From: Pseudomonas hefeiensis
Lineage (GTDB): Bacteria; Pseudomonadota; Gammaproteobacteria; Pseudomonadales; Pseudomonadaceae
Reading direction: 5' to 3'
DNA: 64,000 bases
Assembly (NCBI RefSeq): GCF_030687835.1
Contig: NZ_CP117449.1
Location: forward strand, 6,205,001 to 6,269,000
A model generated the notes under the pieces. It was not told where the DNA came from. It made no database searches and saw only the letters and a list, made by a program, of their open reading frames with translations. Both the position numbers and the translations under genes were made by a program. Numbering within the stretch: position 1 is the stretch's first letter; every line of letters starts with the position of its first letter. Positions 8,840-18,803 of the stretch are shown here, one piece after another.

Positions 8840-9335
8840 CGGGCTTGCTTTGCGATAGCGATAGGTCAGTTGCGCTGATGTTGGCTATGCCGCCGCCTTC
8901 GCGAGCAAGCCCGCTCCCACACTGATCGAGGATGACCGCAAAATGTTTGTCCACCGCCAAGCCCTATGAGAGCGCGCCTGCTCACGATAGCGGTAGGTCA
9001 ATTGCGCTGATGTTGGCTATGCCGCCGCCTTCGCGAGCAAGCCCGCTGCCACACTGATCGAGGATGACCGCAAAATGTTTGGCCGCCGCCAAGCCCCTGT
9101 GGGAGCGAGCCTGCTCGCGATAGCGGTAGGTCAGTGGCGCTGATGCTGGCTATGCCGCCGCCTTCGCGAGCAAGCCCGCTCCCACATTGATCGAGGATGA
9201 CCGCAAAATGTTTGGCCGCCGCCAAGCCCCTGCGGGAGCGAGCCTGCTCGCGATAGCGGTAGGTCAGTGGCGCTGATGTTGGCTATGCCGCCGCCTTCGC
9301 GAGCAAGCCCGCTCCCCTATGGATCCCGGGTGAAC
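8840..9335. repeat. Tandem array of four ~133-bp REPIN-type units
   Basis: The segment GCGAGCAAGCCCGCT recurs at 8901, 9033, 9166 and 9299, a period of 132-133 bp. Each unit holds two inverted REPs separated by conserved spacers ('tgatcgaggatgaccg', 'gctatgccgccgcc'). The copies differ at a few positions (for example 'cctatgagagcgcgcctgct' against 'cctgtgggagcgagcctgct'). No gene is present. The array separates the start of the epimerase-like gene from the end of the chemoreceptor gene. Confidence 0.9.
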
Positions 9336-9363
9336 TTGCTCGCGACAGGACCAGCAGGACGCC

Positions 9364-11340
9364 TCAGCGGAACCGGTCAACCTCTTTGCGCAGGTCCTGC
9401 GCCAGTTTTTCCAGTTCCTTGGCGGTGATCGCCAGATTAGAGACCACTTCGCGCTGTTCGCTGTTGGCCATGGCGATGCTTTGCAGGTTGCTGCTGAGCA
9501 GGGTCGCGGTGCTGCTCTGCTCCTGGGTGGCGGTGGTGATCGCCGCAAATTGCTGGCCGGCCGAACGGCTTTGCTCGTCGATGCGCGCCAAGGCCGAGGC
9601 CACGTTGGCATTGCGCGACAAGCCTTCTTGCATCAACAAGTTGCCTTTTTCCATCGTGCTGATGGCGTTACCGGTTTCCTGCTGGATGCTGTTGATCATG
9701 CCGGAAATTTCGTCAGTGGCCTCACGGGTACGAGACGCCAGGCTACGGACTTCGTCAGCCACCACGGCAAAACCCCGGCCCTGTTCGCCCGCACGGGCGG
9801 CTTCGATGGCAGCGTTGAGCGCCAGCAGGTTGGTCTGCTCAGCGATCGAAGTGATGACACCGACGATGCCGCCGATTTCCTGGGACCGCTGGCCCAAGGT
9901 GTTGATGACCGTAGCGGTGCTGTTCAGGGCGCCAGCAATTTGCTCCAGCGACGAGGACGCTTCATCCATCGACGTACGACCGATGCGGGTTTGCTGGGCA
10001 TTATCCTGGGCCAGACGCTCGGTGTTACCCATGTTATCGGCGATGTTCAACGAGGTAGCGCTGAATTCTTCCACTGCGCCGGCCATGCTGGTGATTTCGC
10101 CGGACTGCTGCTCCATCCCCTCATACGCCCCACTGGACAATCCGGACAGGGCCTGCGCGCGGCTGTTGACCTCTTGAGAGGCCTTGCGGATATGTTCGAC
10201 CATGGTCGACAAGGCCTGGCTCATCTGGTTGAAGGCACGAGCCAGTTGACCGATTTCGTCGTGGCTCGACACGTTCAGACGCACGCTCAGGTCGCCGGCG
10301 CCCAGCGCCTCGGCCTGGCGCACCAGATCGCCCAGCGGTGCCAGTTTGCTGCGCAGTAGCCACACCGCCGAGCCAACGGCCAACAACATCGCCAGCAAGC
10401 TGCCGATAGCCAGTTGTGTACCGACACTCCAAGTCACGGCGCGAATCTCGGCTTTCGGCATGCTCGCCACCACCGCCCACGGACCGTCCTCGAACGGCAC
10501 GGCGACGCTGTAAAAGTCTTCGGCGGTATCGCTCCAGAACGCACCTTTGCCCGGCTTCTTGACCAGCTCCTTGATGGTCGTGGTCGCCTTCTCCAGCGCC
10601 TGCACACCCGCTGGAGGAACCAACCATTTGTTTTGTTCATCCAGCACGGCCAGCGAACCGGTCTGACCGATACGGAAGCGCTTGAGGTTCTCGAACTGGG
10701 CGTTCTGTGCGTCGGTGTAATCGAATCCCACATACAACACGGCAATGATCTTACCGCTGCTATCGCGTACGGGTGTGTACTGCGACATGTAGAAGCGCCC
10801 GAAAAGCAGGGCGCGACCAATGTAGCTCTGCCCACTCATCACCGGGGCATAAGCCGGGCCGGCACGGTCGAGCAAGGTACCGATCGCCCGCGTACCATCC
10901 TGCTTGGTCAACGAAGTGCTCACGCGAATGAAATCATCGCCGCTGCGCACAAACACCGTCGCCACCCCGGCGGTTGTCTGCTTGAAGTCATCAACTTCCT
11001 TGAAGTTGTTGTTCAGCACTTCGCTGCCCAGCCTCAGGCTTGGAGCCTGCACGCCTGCTACCGCGACCGGCTCGTCCGGGTGCACGCTCAGGCCCACGCT
11101 GAAGCGCTTATCGAATAGCCCGCTCAATCGCTGCGTGCTTTCACGCAGGGTGCCATGGAAGGTATTGAGCTGGTCGGCCATCAGGCGCGCTTCGCTGGCC
11201 AGGTGTTCTTCACGGGTCGCGAGGTTGGCGGAGTCCAGCGAGCGCAAGGCAAAGACGGTGCTGCCGGAGATCACGATCGCCAGTATCACGGCAAGGGCGA
11301 GGCCCAGCTGTGAGGCGATTCGGGCACGAGGTTGAGACAT
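9364..11340 (-). CDS. Methyl-accepting chemotaxis protein, Cache sensor
   Basis: 658 residues from the ATG at 11340 (AGGAG 5 nt upstream). Order: TM1 (about 11-33), periplasmic Cache-type sensor (about 40-325, with [19 protein letters not shown] and [13 protein letters not shown]), TM2 ([17 protein letters not shown]), a HAMP domain ([20 protein letters not shown]), and a cytoplasmic signalling domain with the conserved tip [20 protein letters not shown]. It senses a small ligand in the periplasm and signals through CheW/CheA; the ligand cannot be told from sequence. There is no C-terminal CheR-binding pentapeptide. It is probably a single gene: the next gene upstream is more than 180 bp away. 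Confidence 0.92.
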   Translation of the reverse strand: MSQPRARIASQLGLALAVILAIVISGSTVFALRSLDSANLATREEHLASEARLMADQLNTFHGTLRESTQRLSGLFDKRFSVGLSVHPDEPVAVAGVQAPSLRLGSEVLNNNFKEVDDFKQTTAGVATVFVRSGDDFIRVSTSLTKQDGTRAIGTLLDRAGPAYAPVMSGQSYIGRALLFGRFYMSQYTPVRDSSGKIIAVLYVGFDYTDAQNAQFENLKRFRIGQTGSLAVLDEQNKWLVPPAGVQALEKATTTIKELVKKPGKGAFWSDTAEDFYSVAVPFEDGPWAVVASMPKAEIRAVTWSVGTQLAIGSLLAMLLAVGSAVWLLRSKLAPLGDLVRQAEALGAGDLSVRLNVSSHDEIGQLARAFNQMSQALSTMVEHIRKASQEVNSRAQALSGLSSGAYEGMEQQSGEITSMAGAVEEFSATSLNIADNMGNTERLAQDNAQQTRIGRTSMDEASSSLEQIAGALNSTATVINTLGQRSQEIGGIVGVITSIAEQTNLLALNAAIEAARAGEQGRGFAVVADEVRSLASRTREATDEISGMINSIQQETGNAISTMEKGNLLMQEGLSRNANVASALARIDEQSRSAGQQFAAITTATQEQSSTATLLSSNLQSIAMANSEQREVVSNLAITAKELEKLAQDLRKEVDRFR

Positions 11341-11528
11341 GACGGCTCCTGGCCAAGTGACCGGATCATCCTGATCACGTCGCACACTCGGCAATTTTAT
11401 TCGGGTGATGTGTAGGCAGTCCCTTTCTAATACGAAAGTACTACTTCCACACATTCGGCGGCGAAACCGAATACTTGAGCGGTTTGGAAGGAATAATGCC
11501 GGGTGGCTGGCACGCAAGCTTCAACGAT

Positions 11529-12449
11529 TCAGCCAAGACGCTTTACGTCGGGCAATTGCATGGCCTTGACTTCACTCTGGAGAAAATCGCTCAAACGGCG
11601 CAAACGTTCACCTCCTGGCCGGGTTTTCGGCCAGACGAGGTAATAGTGCTCGCCGCTGGCGACGGCGGTAGGCCATGGCAGGCTCAAGCGCCCCTGGGCC
11701 ACGTCCTCGGCCACCATCAACAGATCCCCCATGGACACGCCGTAGCCGCGCGCGGCTGCGATCATGCCCAGCTCCAGCGTATCGAACACCTGCCCGCCCT
11801 TGAGCGAGACCTGATCGGACAAGCCCATGCGCAAAAGCCAGTTGCGCCAGTCACGACGGTCCGGCGTGGGGTGCAGCAGTTCTGCGCTGGCCAACCGCGC
11901 CACATCCCAGGGCTGGTCGTTCAGCAGGTTCGGCGCACCTACCGGGATCAGTTCCTCGGGAAACAGCAAACTGGCCTCCCAGTCGGTAGGAAAATGCCCA
12001 TTGCCCAGTAATACCGCGCAATCGAAAGGTTCGGTGTTGAAGTCCACCGAATCGACGTCCATCCAGGCACTGGTCAGTTGCACCTCATTGCCGGGTTGCA
12101 GATGCCGGAAGCGACTCAGGCGCGCCAACAGCCAGCGCATGGTCAGTGTGGACGGCGCCTTCATGCGCAGGATGCCATCTTCGCCATGCAAGGTATGACA
12201 AGCCCGTTCCAGCGCCATGAACCCCTCACGCACGCCCGGCAGCAGCAACCGCGCCGCTTCGGTCAACTGCAGGTTACGGCCACTGCGCTGGAACAGCCGA
12301 CAGGCAAAGTGCTCTTCGAGTGTACGAATATGCCGGCTGACGGCACTTTGAGTAATCGACAGTTCTTCGGCGGCCCGGGTGAACGAGCTGTATCGCGCTG
12401 CCGCTTCGAATGCCCGCAACGCATAAAGAGGAGGGAGACGACGAGACAT
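11529..12449 (-). CDS. LysR-family regulator, GcvA-like
   Basis: 306 residues. The N-terminal winged HTH (LYALRAFEAAARYSSFTRAAEELSITQSAVSRH, written here only to locate residues 7-39) and a periplasmic-binding-like effector domain place it in the GcvA/AmpR branch of LysR regulators. The start at 12449 is chosen because AGGAG lies 8 nt upstream; an earlier frame start at 12479 lacks this. It is divergent from the MATE exporter gene 157 bp away, so it may control that exporter (inference from the arrangement, conserved in Pseudomonas). Confidence 0.85.
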   Translation of the reverse strand: MSRRLPPLYALRAFEAAARYSSFTRAAEELSITQSAVSRHIRTLEEHFACRLFQRSGRNLQLTEAARLLLPGVREGFMALERACHTLHGEDGILRMKAPSTLTMRWLLARLSRFRHLQPGNEVQLTSAWMDVDSVDFNTEPFDCAVLLGNGHFPTDWEASLLFPEELIPVGAPNLLNDQPWDVARLASAELLHPTPDRRDWRNWLLRMGLSDQVSLKGGQVFDTLELGMIAAARGYGVSMGDLLMVAEDVAQGRLSLPWPTAVASGEHYYLVWPKTRPGGERLRRLSDFLQSEVKAMQLPDVKRLG

Positions 12450-12606
12450 CGGGAAAGCTCCTATGGCGATATTACGCACCCTATCAGAAAGCTCTCAGCA
12501 TGAGTTTTAATCATGCCAGTGATCGCTTTTATCCTTTTGTGCAAATCGCTGAGAGCGCCGAGAATCGCCGTTTTACAGCCTTGTTTGAACATGGAGTGTG
12601 ATGATC

Positions 12607-14001
12607 ATGCGGCATCCGGTGCGAATCGAACTGTGGGCTATCCTGCGGCTGGCAGGGCCGTTGATTGCCTCGCAGTTGGCGCACATGCTGATGGTCCTGA
12701 CCGACACCCTGATGATGGCGCGCCTGAGCCCCGAAGCATTGGCCGGCGGCGGGCTCGGGGCAGCGACCTATTCGTTCGTCTCGATTTTCTGCATCGGGGT
12801 GATCGCCGCGGTGGGCACGCTGGTGGCGATCCGTCAGGGCGCCGGAGATGTCGAAGGCGCCACCCGACTGACTCAAGCCGGGTTGTGGCTGGCCTGGTTG
12901 ATGGCGTTGGTGGCCGGACTCCTGCTGTGGAACCTCAAGCCGGTACTGTTGCTGTTCGGCCAGACCGAAACCAACGTCCTCGCTGCCGGCCAGTTCCTGC
13001 TGGTGCTGCCATTCGCCCTGCCCGGCTATCTGAGCTTCATGGCCTTGCGCGGCTTCACCAGCGCCATCGGCCGGGCCACGCCAGTGATGGTGATCAGTCT
13101 CGGCGGCACGGTGGCTAATTTCCTGCTCAATTACGCGCTGATCACCGGCATGTTCGGCCTGCCAAAATTGGGCCTGATGGGGATCGGCCTGGTCACGGCC
13201 ATCGTCGCCAACTGCATGGCACTGGCGCTGGCCTGGCATATTCACCGACATCAAGCCTACCGCGCTTATCCGTTGCTCAATGGTCTGTCGCGACCCAATC
13301 GTCAGTACCTCAAGGAACTGTGGCGCCTGGGCCTGCCAATTGGCGGGACTTACGCGGTGGAAGTCGGGCTGTTCGCGTTCGCCGCGCTGTGCATCGGCAC
13401 CATGGGCAGCACGCCATTGGCGGCGCACCAGATCGCTCTGCAGATTGTCTCGGTGGCGTTCATGGTCCCGGCGGGGATGTCGTATGCGATCACCATGCGC
13501 ATCGGCCAGCACTACGGCGCCGGGCAACTGCTGATGGCGCGGCTGGCCGGTCGGGTCGGAATTGGCTTCGGCGCAGCGGTCATGCTGGCGTTCGCCATGG
13601 TGTTCTGGCTGTTGCCACACCCGTTGATCGGCTTGTTCCTGGACCACGACGACCCGGCGTTTCGCGGGGTGATCGACCTGGCGGTGAGCCTGTTGGCGGT
13701 AGCGGCGTGGTTCGAACTGTTCGACGGCGCGCAAACCATTGCCATGGGCTGCATCCGAGGGCTCAAGGACGCCAAGACCACCTTCCTGGTGGGCCTGGGT
13801 TGTTATTGGCTGATTGGTGCACCGGCGGCATGGTGGATGGCCTTTCACCTGAACTGGGGGCCGACCGGCGTCTGGTGGGGCCTGGCCCTGGGACTGGCCT
13901 GCGCGGCGGTGAGCCTGACGCTGGCATTCGAGTGGAAGATGAAGCGGATGATCCGCAGTGAGCCTGGGCTCCGGCGTTTCGAAAGCATCCAGGCCGAATG
14001 A
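12607..14001 (+). CDS. MATE-family multidrug/cation antiporter (NorM-like)
   Basis: About 464 residues with 12 predicted membrane segments and two MATE repeats (RLAGPLIASQLAHMLMVLTDTLMM in repeat one; LWRLGLPIGGTYAVEVGLFAF opening repeat two). The family exports cationic drugs in exchange for Na+ or H+ across the inner membrane. Three close starts exist (GTG 12598, ATG 12601, ATG 12607); GGAG at 12593 gives 10-nt spacing to 12607 and 4 nt to 12601, so 12607 is slightly favoured. It is divergent from the LysR gene and followed by a REP hairpin. Confidence 0.9.
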   Translation: MRHPVRIELWAILRLAGPLIASQLAHMLMVLTDTLMMARLSPEALAGGGLGAATYSFVSIFCIGVIAAVGTLVAIRQGAGDVEGATRLTQAGLWLAWLMALVAGLLLWNLKPVLLLFGQTETNVLAAGQFLLVLPFALPGYLSFMALRGFTSAIGRATPVMVISLGGTVANFLLNYALITGMFGLPKLGLMGIGLVTAIVANCMALALAWHIHRHQAYRAYPLLNGLSRPNRQYLKELWRLGLPIGGTYAVEVGLFAFAALCIGTMGSTPLAAHQIALQIVSVAFMVPAGMSYAITMRIGQHYGAGQLLMARLAGRVGIGFGAAVMLAFAMVFWLLPHPLIGLFLDHDDPAFRGVIDLAVSLLAVAAWFELFDGAQTIAMGCIRGLKDAKTTFLVGLGCYWLIGAPAAWWMAFHLNWGPTGVWWGLALGLACAAVSLTLAFEWKMKRMIRSEPGLRRFESIQAE

Positions 14002-14009
14002 GACTCCCT

Positions 14010-14038
14010 ATGTGGGAGCGAGCAAGCCCGCTCCCACA
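14010..14038. repeat. Single REP hairpin between convergent genes
   Basis: TGTGGGAGCG and CGCTCCCACA arms form a strong hairpin between the convergent ends of the MATE gene and the phosphodiesterase gene. It is a REP unit rather than a T-run terminator, but may protect or end both transcripts. Confidence 0.7.
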
Positions 14039-14048
14039 AGGGGTTGTG

Positions 14049-15719
14049 TTAGACCACGAGGACCTGCGTCGACTGGCTGCCGTCAAGCGTCAAGTATTCA
14101 ACCAACTCAGGCAACGGCAACGGCTTGCTGATCAAAAAACCCTGCACCTGATCGCAACCGTAACTTCGCAGCAAATCCAGTTGCTCCCGGGTTTCCACAC
14201 CTTCGGCCACTACTTCCAGGTTGAGGTTGTGGGCCAGGTTGATCATCGCGTGGACCAACTTGCGATTCTCTTCGCGCTGTTCCATGCCACCGACGAAGCT
14301 CTTGTCGATCTTGAGCAAGGCGATGGGCAGGCTGTTGAGGTGCACGAACGAGGAGAAGCCGGTGCCGAAGTCATCCAGGGAAAAGCGTACCCCCAGGCGA
14401 CCCAGGGCATCCATGGTCTGTTTGACCAGTTCGCTGCGGCGCATGACGGCGGTTTCGGTGAGTTCGAATTCCAGCCATTGAGCCTCAACCCCCCGCTCAG
14501 CGATCAAACGGCTCAGGGTCGGCAACAACTGACTGTCCTGAAACTGCCGGAACGACAGGTTGACCGCCATGTGTAACGGCGCCAATCCCCGCTCGCGCAG
14601 CGATTGCATGTCCCGTAGCGCCCGGGAAATCACCCAATAGCCCAGCGGCACGATCAGGCCGCTTTGTTCGGCCAGCGGCACGAACTCACTGGGGGGCAAC
14701 AGCCCGCGTTCGCTATGACGCCAGCGCACCAGGGCTTCGAGGCCGACGATGGTGCCGCCATCCAGGCTCAGCCGGGGCTGGTAATGCAATTCCAGCTCGT
14801 CGCGACGCAGCGCCCGGCGCAGTTCGCTTTCCAGGTCAGCGAGACTGCGGGCATTGCGATTGATGCGTTCGTTGAAGATATGAAAGGTGCAGCCCTGTGT
14901 GCTCTTGGCTTGCTGCATGGCGATATGGGCGTGCCACATCAGCGGGTCCGCGCCGGCCTGGGCCCGGGCATGGGCGATCCCCAGGCTGCAACCGATCAGC
15001 AGGCTTTCGCCGTCTACCCAATAGGGTTCGGCCATGGCTTCGGTGATGCGCTCGGCCATCCATTCAGCCCGCTGAGGCGCCCGGCGGGTGTCGATCAACA
15101 GCGCGAATTCGTCGCTGCCCAAGCGCGCCAGTTGATCGCCGGCCTCAAGCGAACCTTTGAGCCTCGACACTACTTGCAGGATCAAACGGTCACCGGCCTG
15201 GTGGCCAAGGGAGTCGTTGGCGTGGCGGAAGTTATCCAGATCCAGATGACCGAGCGCCAGGCCACGGCCTTCGTTTTCAGCCAGGCGCGCCGTCAGCAGG
15301 GTCTGGAAGCCCTGGCGATTGGCGATGCCGGTCAGCGGATCCTGTTCGGCGAGACGCTGCAGTGTGTTTTCCAGCACGCCACGTTCGCGCACATGGCGCA
15401 GGCAACGGCGCAGAGTAGCCCCATCGAGTACATCACGTACCAGCCAATCGCTGACGCCATCAGGCGGGATCGTAGGCTCGTGCTCGAGCAACAGGACAGT
15501 CGGCAAACGGCAACGACCGGGTGCCGGTTGCAGCGCCGCAACAGTCAGCAGTACCGCGTTGTGGGTGTCTTCGAACAGGCTGCTGACCGACTCCCAGTTC
15601 GGGGCACTGATCAACACGACCGACGGCCCCATGGGGGTCAGGCACTCGCGCAAAATCGCTGACCATACCGGCTCTTCGGCCAATAGCAGCAAACGCAAGG
15701 GTTCGACAGACGTTGACAA
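14049..15719 (-). CDS. c-di-GMP phosphodiesterase with degenerate GGDEF and intact EAL (ProE-like)
   Basis: 556 residues. The N-terminal ~115 residues resemble a receiver-like fold without a clear phosphoacceptor. The GGDEF domain (about 120-285) has a changed signature, GSDEF. The EAL domain (about 300-545) keeps the catalytic set: GLEALVRW, NLSFRQF, ELTET, LDDFGTG, KIDKSF, VAEGVET, QGFLISKP. A phosphodiesterase is therefore the likely activity. In P. aeruginosa the gene next to rep at this place is the phosphodiesterase ProE (PA5295), so orthology is likely. The start is a TTG with GGGAG 5 nt upstream. It is divergent from rep. Confidence 0.88.
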   Translation of the reverse strand: MSTSVEPLRLLLLAEEPVWSAILRECLTPMGPSVVLISAPNWESVSSLFEDTHNAVLLTVAALQPAPGRCRLPTVLLLEHEPTIPPDGVSDWLVRDVLDGATLRRCLRHVRERGVLENTLQRLAEQDPLTGIANRQGFQTLLTARLAENEGRGLALGHLDLDNFRHANDSLGHQAGDRLILQVVSRLKGSLEAGDQLARLGSDEFALLIDTRRAPQRAEWMAERITEAMAEPYWVDGESLLIGCSLGIAHARAQAGADPLMWHAHIAMQQAKSTQGCTFHIFNERINRNARSLADLESELRRALRRDELELHYQPRLSLDGGTIVGLEALVRWRHSERGLLPPSEFVPLAEQSGLIVPLGYWVISRALRDMQSLRERGLAPLHMAVNLSFRQFQDSQLLPTLSRLIAERGVEAQWLEFELTETAVMRRSELVKQTMDALGRLGVRFSLDDFGTGFSSFVHLNSLPIALLKIDKSFVGGMEQREENRKLVHAMINLAHNLNLEVVAEGVETREQLDLLRSYGCDQVQGFLISKPLPLPELVEYLTLDGSQSTQVLVV

Positions 15720-15995
15720 GCTGACTCCCTAGACTCTGCAAGGTAATAGGCGCGGGGCATTATGACCTGCTGACCGCTAATGACCAATGCCAGTGGTTCT
15801 CAAACACTTGCTTTAGACGGCTTTTTTTACGTTCAAAGTCGAACGTTAGACGCAAATTCGCCCCACATCCTGCGTGAAAGTAGCAAAAGCGGCAAATGAC
15901 AATACTGTGTTACGTCACAAGTCGGACAGAGCAGCACAATTCTCTGAGCCTGTTAAAATGCCGGCCCATTTCGCAAACGACTCCCTGACCCTGTC

Positions 15996-18005
15996 ATGTC
16001 CCGACTCAATCCCCGGCAGCAAGAAGCCGTGAACTATGTCGGCGGCCCTCTTTTGGTGCTCGCCGGTGCAGGCTCCGGCAAGACCAGTGTGATCACCCGC
16101 AAGATCGCGCACCTGATCCAGAACTGCGGTATCCGCGCCCAGTACATCGTCGCCATGACCTTCACCAACAAGGCCGCCCGGGAAATGAAGGAACGGGTCG
16201 GAGGCCTGCTGCGCGCCGGTGAAGGTCGTGGCCTGACGGTCTGCACTTTCCACAACCTGGGCCTGAACATCATCCGCAAGGAACATGCACGGCTGGGCTA
16301 CAAGCCGGGTTTCTCGATTTTCGACGAGACCGATGTCAAGGCGCTGATGACCGACATCATGCAAAAGGAATATTCGGGCGACGACGGCGTCGACGAAATC
16401 AAGAACATGATCGGCGCCTGGAAAAACGATCTGATCCTGCCGCCCCAAGCCCTGGAAAACGCCCGCAATCCCAAGGAACAGACCGCCGCGATCGTGTACG
16501 CCCATTACCAGCGCACGCTCAAGGCGTTCAACGCGGTGGACTTCGACGACCTGATCCTGCTGCCGGTCAAGCTGTTCCAGGACCACGCCGACATCCTCGA
16601 AAAATGGCAGAACAAGGTCCGCTACCTGCTGGTGGACGAATACCAGGACACCAACGCCAGCCAGTATTTACTGGTGAAGCTGCTGATCGGCATCCGTAAC
16701 CAGTTCACCGTGGTGGGCGACGACGACCAGTCGATCTACGCCTGGCGCGGCGCGCGGCCGGAAAACCTGATGTTGCTCAAGGAAGACTACCCGTCGCTCA
16801 AAGTGGTGATGCTGGAGCAGAACTACCGCTCCACCAGCCGCATCCTGCGTTGCGCCAACGTACTGATCTCCAACAACCCCCACGAGTTCGAAAAGCAACT
16901 GTGGAGCGAGATGGGTCACGGCGACGAGATCCGCGTGATTCGCTGCCGCAACGAAGACGCCGAAGCCGAGCGCGTGGCCATGGAAATCCTCAGCCTGCAC
17001 CTGCGCACCGACCGGCCGTACAGCGATTTTGCCATCCTGTATCGCGGCAACTACCAGGCCAAGCTGATCGAGCTGAAGTTGCAGCATCACCAGATCCCCT
17101 ATCGCCTGTCGGGGGGCAACAGCTTCTTCGGCCGCCAGGAAGTGAAGGACCTGATGGCCTATTTCCGCCTGATCGTGAACCCGGACGACGACAACGCCTT
17201 CTTGCGGGTGATCAACGTTCCGCGTCGGGAAATCGGCTCGACCACTCTGGAAAAACTTGGCAACTACGCCACCGAGCGCAAAATTTCGATGTACGCCGCC
17301 ACCGACGAAATCGGCCTGGGCGAGCATCTGGACAGCCGCTTCACCGACCGTTTGGCGCGCTTCAAGCGCTTCATGGACAAGGTGCGCGAACAGTGCGCCG
17401 GCGAAGACCCGATCTCGGCGCTGCGCAGCATGGTCATGGACATCGACTACGAGAACTGGCTGCGTACCAACAGCTCCAGCGACAAGGCAGCGGACTACCG
17501 CATGGGCAACGTCTGGTTCTTGATCGAGGCGTTGAAAAACACCCTGGAAAAGGACGAAGACGGCGACATGACCGTCGAGGACGCCATCGGCAAACTCGTG
17601 CTGCGGGACATGCTTGAACGCCAGCAAGAAGAGGAAGACGGCGCCGAAGGCGTGCAGATGATGACTCTTCACGCCTCCAAGGGTCTGGAATTCCCCTACG
17701 TGTTCATCATGGGCATGGAAGAAGAAATCCTGCCCCACCGCTCCAGCATTGAAGCCGACACCATCGAAGAAGAGCGACGCCTGGCCTACGTCGGTATTAC
17801 CCGCGCCCGTCAGACGTTGGCCTTTACCTTCGCCGCCAAACGCAAGCAATACGGCGAGGTGATCGACTGCGCCCCGAGCCGCTTCCTCGATGAGCTGCCG
17901 CCGGACGACCTGGCCTGGGAAGGCAATGACGACACACCGACCGAGGTCAAGGCCGTTCGCGGCAACAGCGCCCTGGCCGATATACGAGCGATGCTCAAGC
18001 GTTAG
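15996..18005 (+). CDS. rep: ATP-dependent DNA helicase Rep
   Basis: 669 residues, the usual length for the SF1A 3'-5' helicase that helps forks pass proteins on DNA. Motifs: Walker A GAGSGKT (24-30), TFTNKAAREMKERV (Ia), DEYQDTN (II), GDDDQSIYAWRGA (III), QNYRS (IV), TLHASKGLEFPYVF (V), RRLAYVGITRARQ (VI). A TTAAAAT -10-like element lies about 40 bp before the ATG. xpt follows 69 bp later with its own strong ribosome site, so the two may be co-transcribed. Confidence 0.97.
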   Translation: MSRLNPRQQEAVNYVGGPLLVLAGAGSGKTSVITRKIAHLIQNCGIRAQYIVAMTFTNKAAREMKERVGGLLRAGEGRGLTVCTFHNLGLNIIRKEHARLGYKPGFSIFDETDVKALMTDIMQKEYSGDDGVDEIKNMIGAWKNDLILPPQALENARNPKEQTAAIVYAHYQRTLKAFNAVDFDDLILLPVKLFQDHADILEKWQNKVRYLLVDEYQDTNASQYLLVKLLIGIRNQFTVVGDDDQSIYAWRGARPENLMLLKEDYPSLKVVMLEQNYRSTSRILRCANVLISNNPHEFEKQLWSEMGHGDEIRVIRCRNEDAEAERVAMEILSLHLRTDRPYSDFAILYRGNYQAKLIELKLQHHQIPYRLSGGNSFFGRQEVKDLMAYFRLIVNPDDDNAFLRVINVPRREIGSTTLEKLGNYATERKISMYAATDEIGLGEHLDSRFTDRLARFKRFMDKVREQCAGEDPISALRSMVMDIDYENWLRTNSSSDKAADYRMGNVWFLIEALKNTLEKDEDGDMTVEDAIGKLVLRDMLERQQEEEDGAEGVQMMTLHASKGLEFPYVFIMGMEEEILPHRSSIEADTIEEERRLAYVGITRARQTLAFTFAAKRKQYGEVIDCAPSRFLDELPPDDLAWEGNDDTPTEVKAVRGNSALADIRAMLKR

Positions 18006-18647
<642 letters not shown>

Positions 18648-18662
18648 TCGCCCTGCATCCGG

Positions 18663-18790
18663 CCTGTGGGAGCAAAGCTTGCTCGCGAGGCGGCCTGACA
18701 GCCGGCCTGGTTCTTTCGGCTGTATACCCATCGGACCTGCTTGAGCAGAACCTGCATCCCTGTGGGAGCGAGCAAGCCCGCTCCCACAAG
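18663..18790. repeat. REPIN with the same spacer as the 62-kb array
   Basis: Two inverted REPs (from 'tgtgggagcaaagcttgctcgcgagg' to 'tgtgggagcgagcaagcccgctcccaca') flank a spacer with 'ggctgtatacccatcggacctg' and 'gagcagaacctg'. This spacer is the inverse of the 88-bp unit repeated at 61990-62385, so both belong to one lineage. Confidence 0.8.
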
Positions 18791-18803
18791 GGATCTGTGG
18801 CGG

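Noticed and set aside
16668..17849. 393-codon frame on the minus strand within rep
   Set aside because: Antisense to the conserved helicase motifs of Rep; composition is that of a GC-rich shadow frame.
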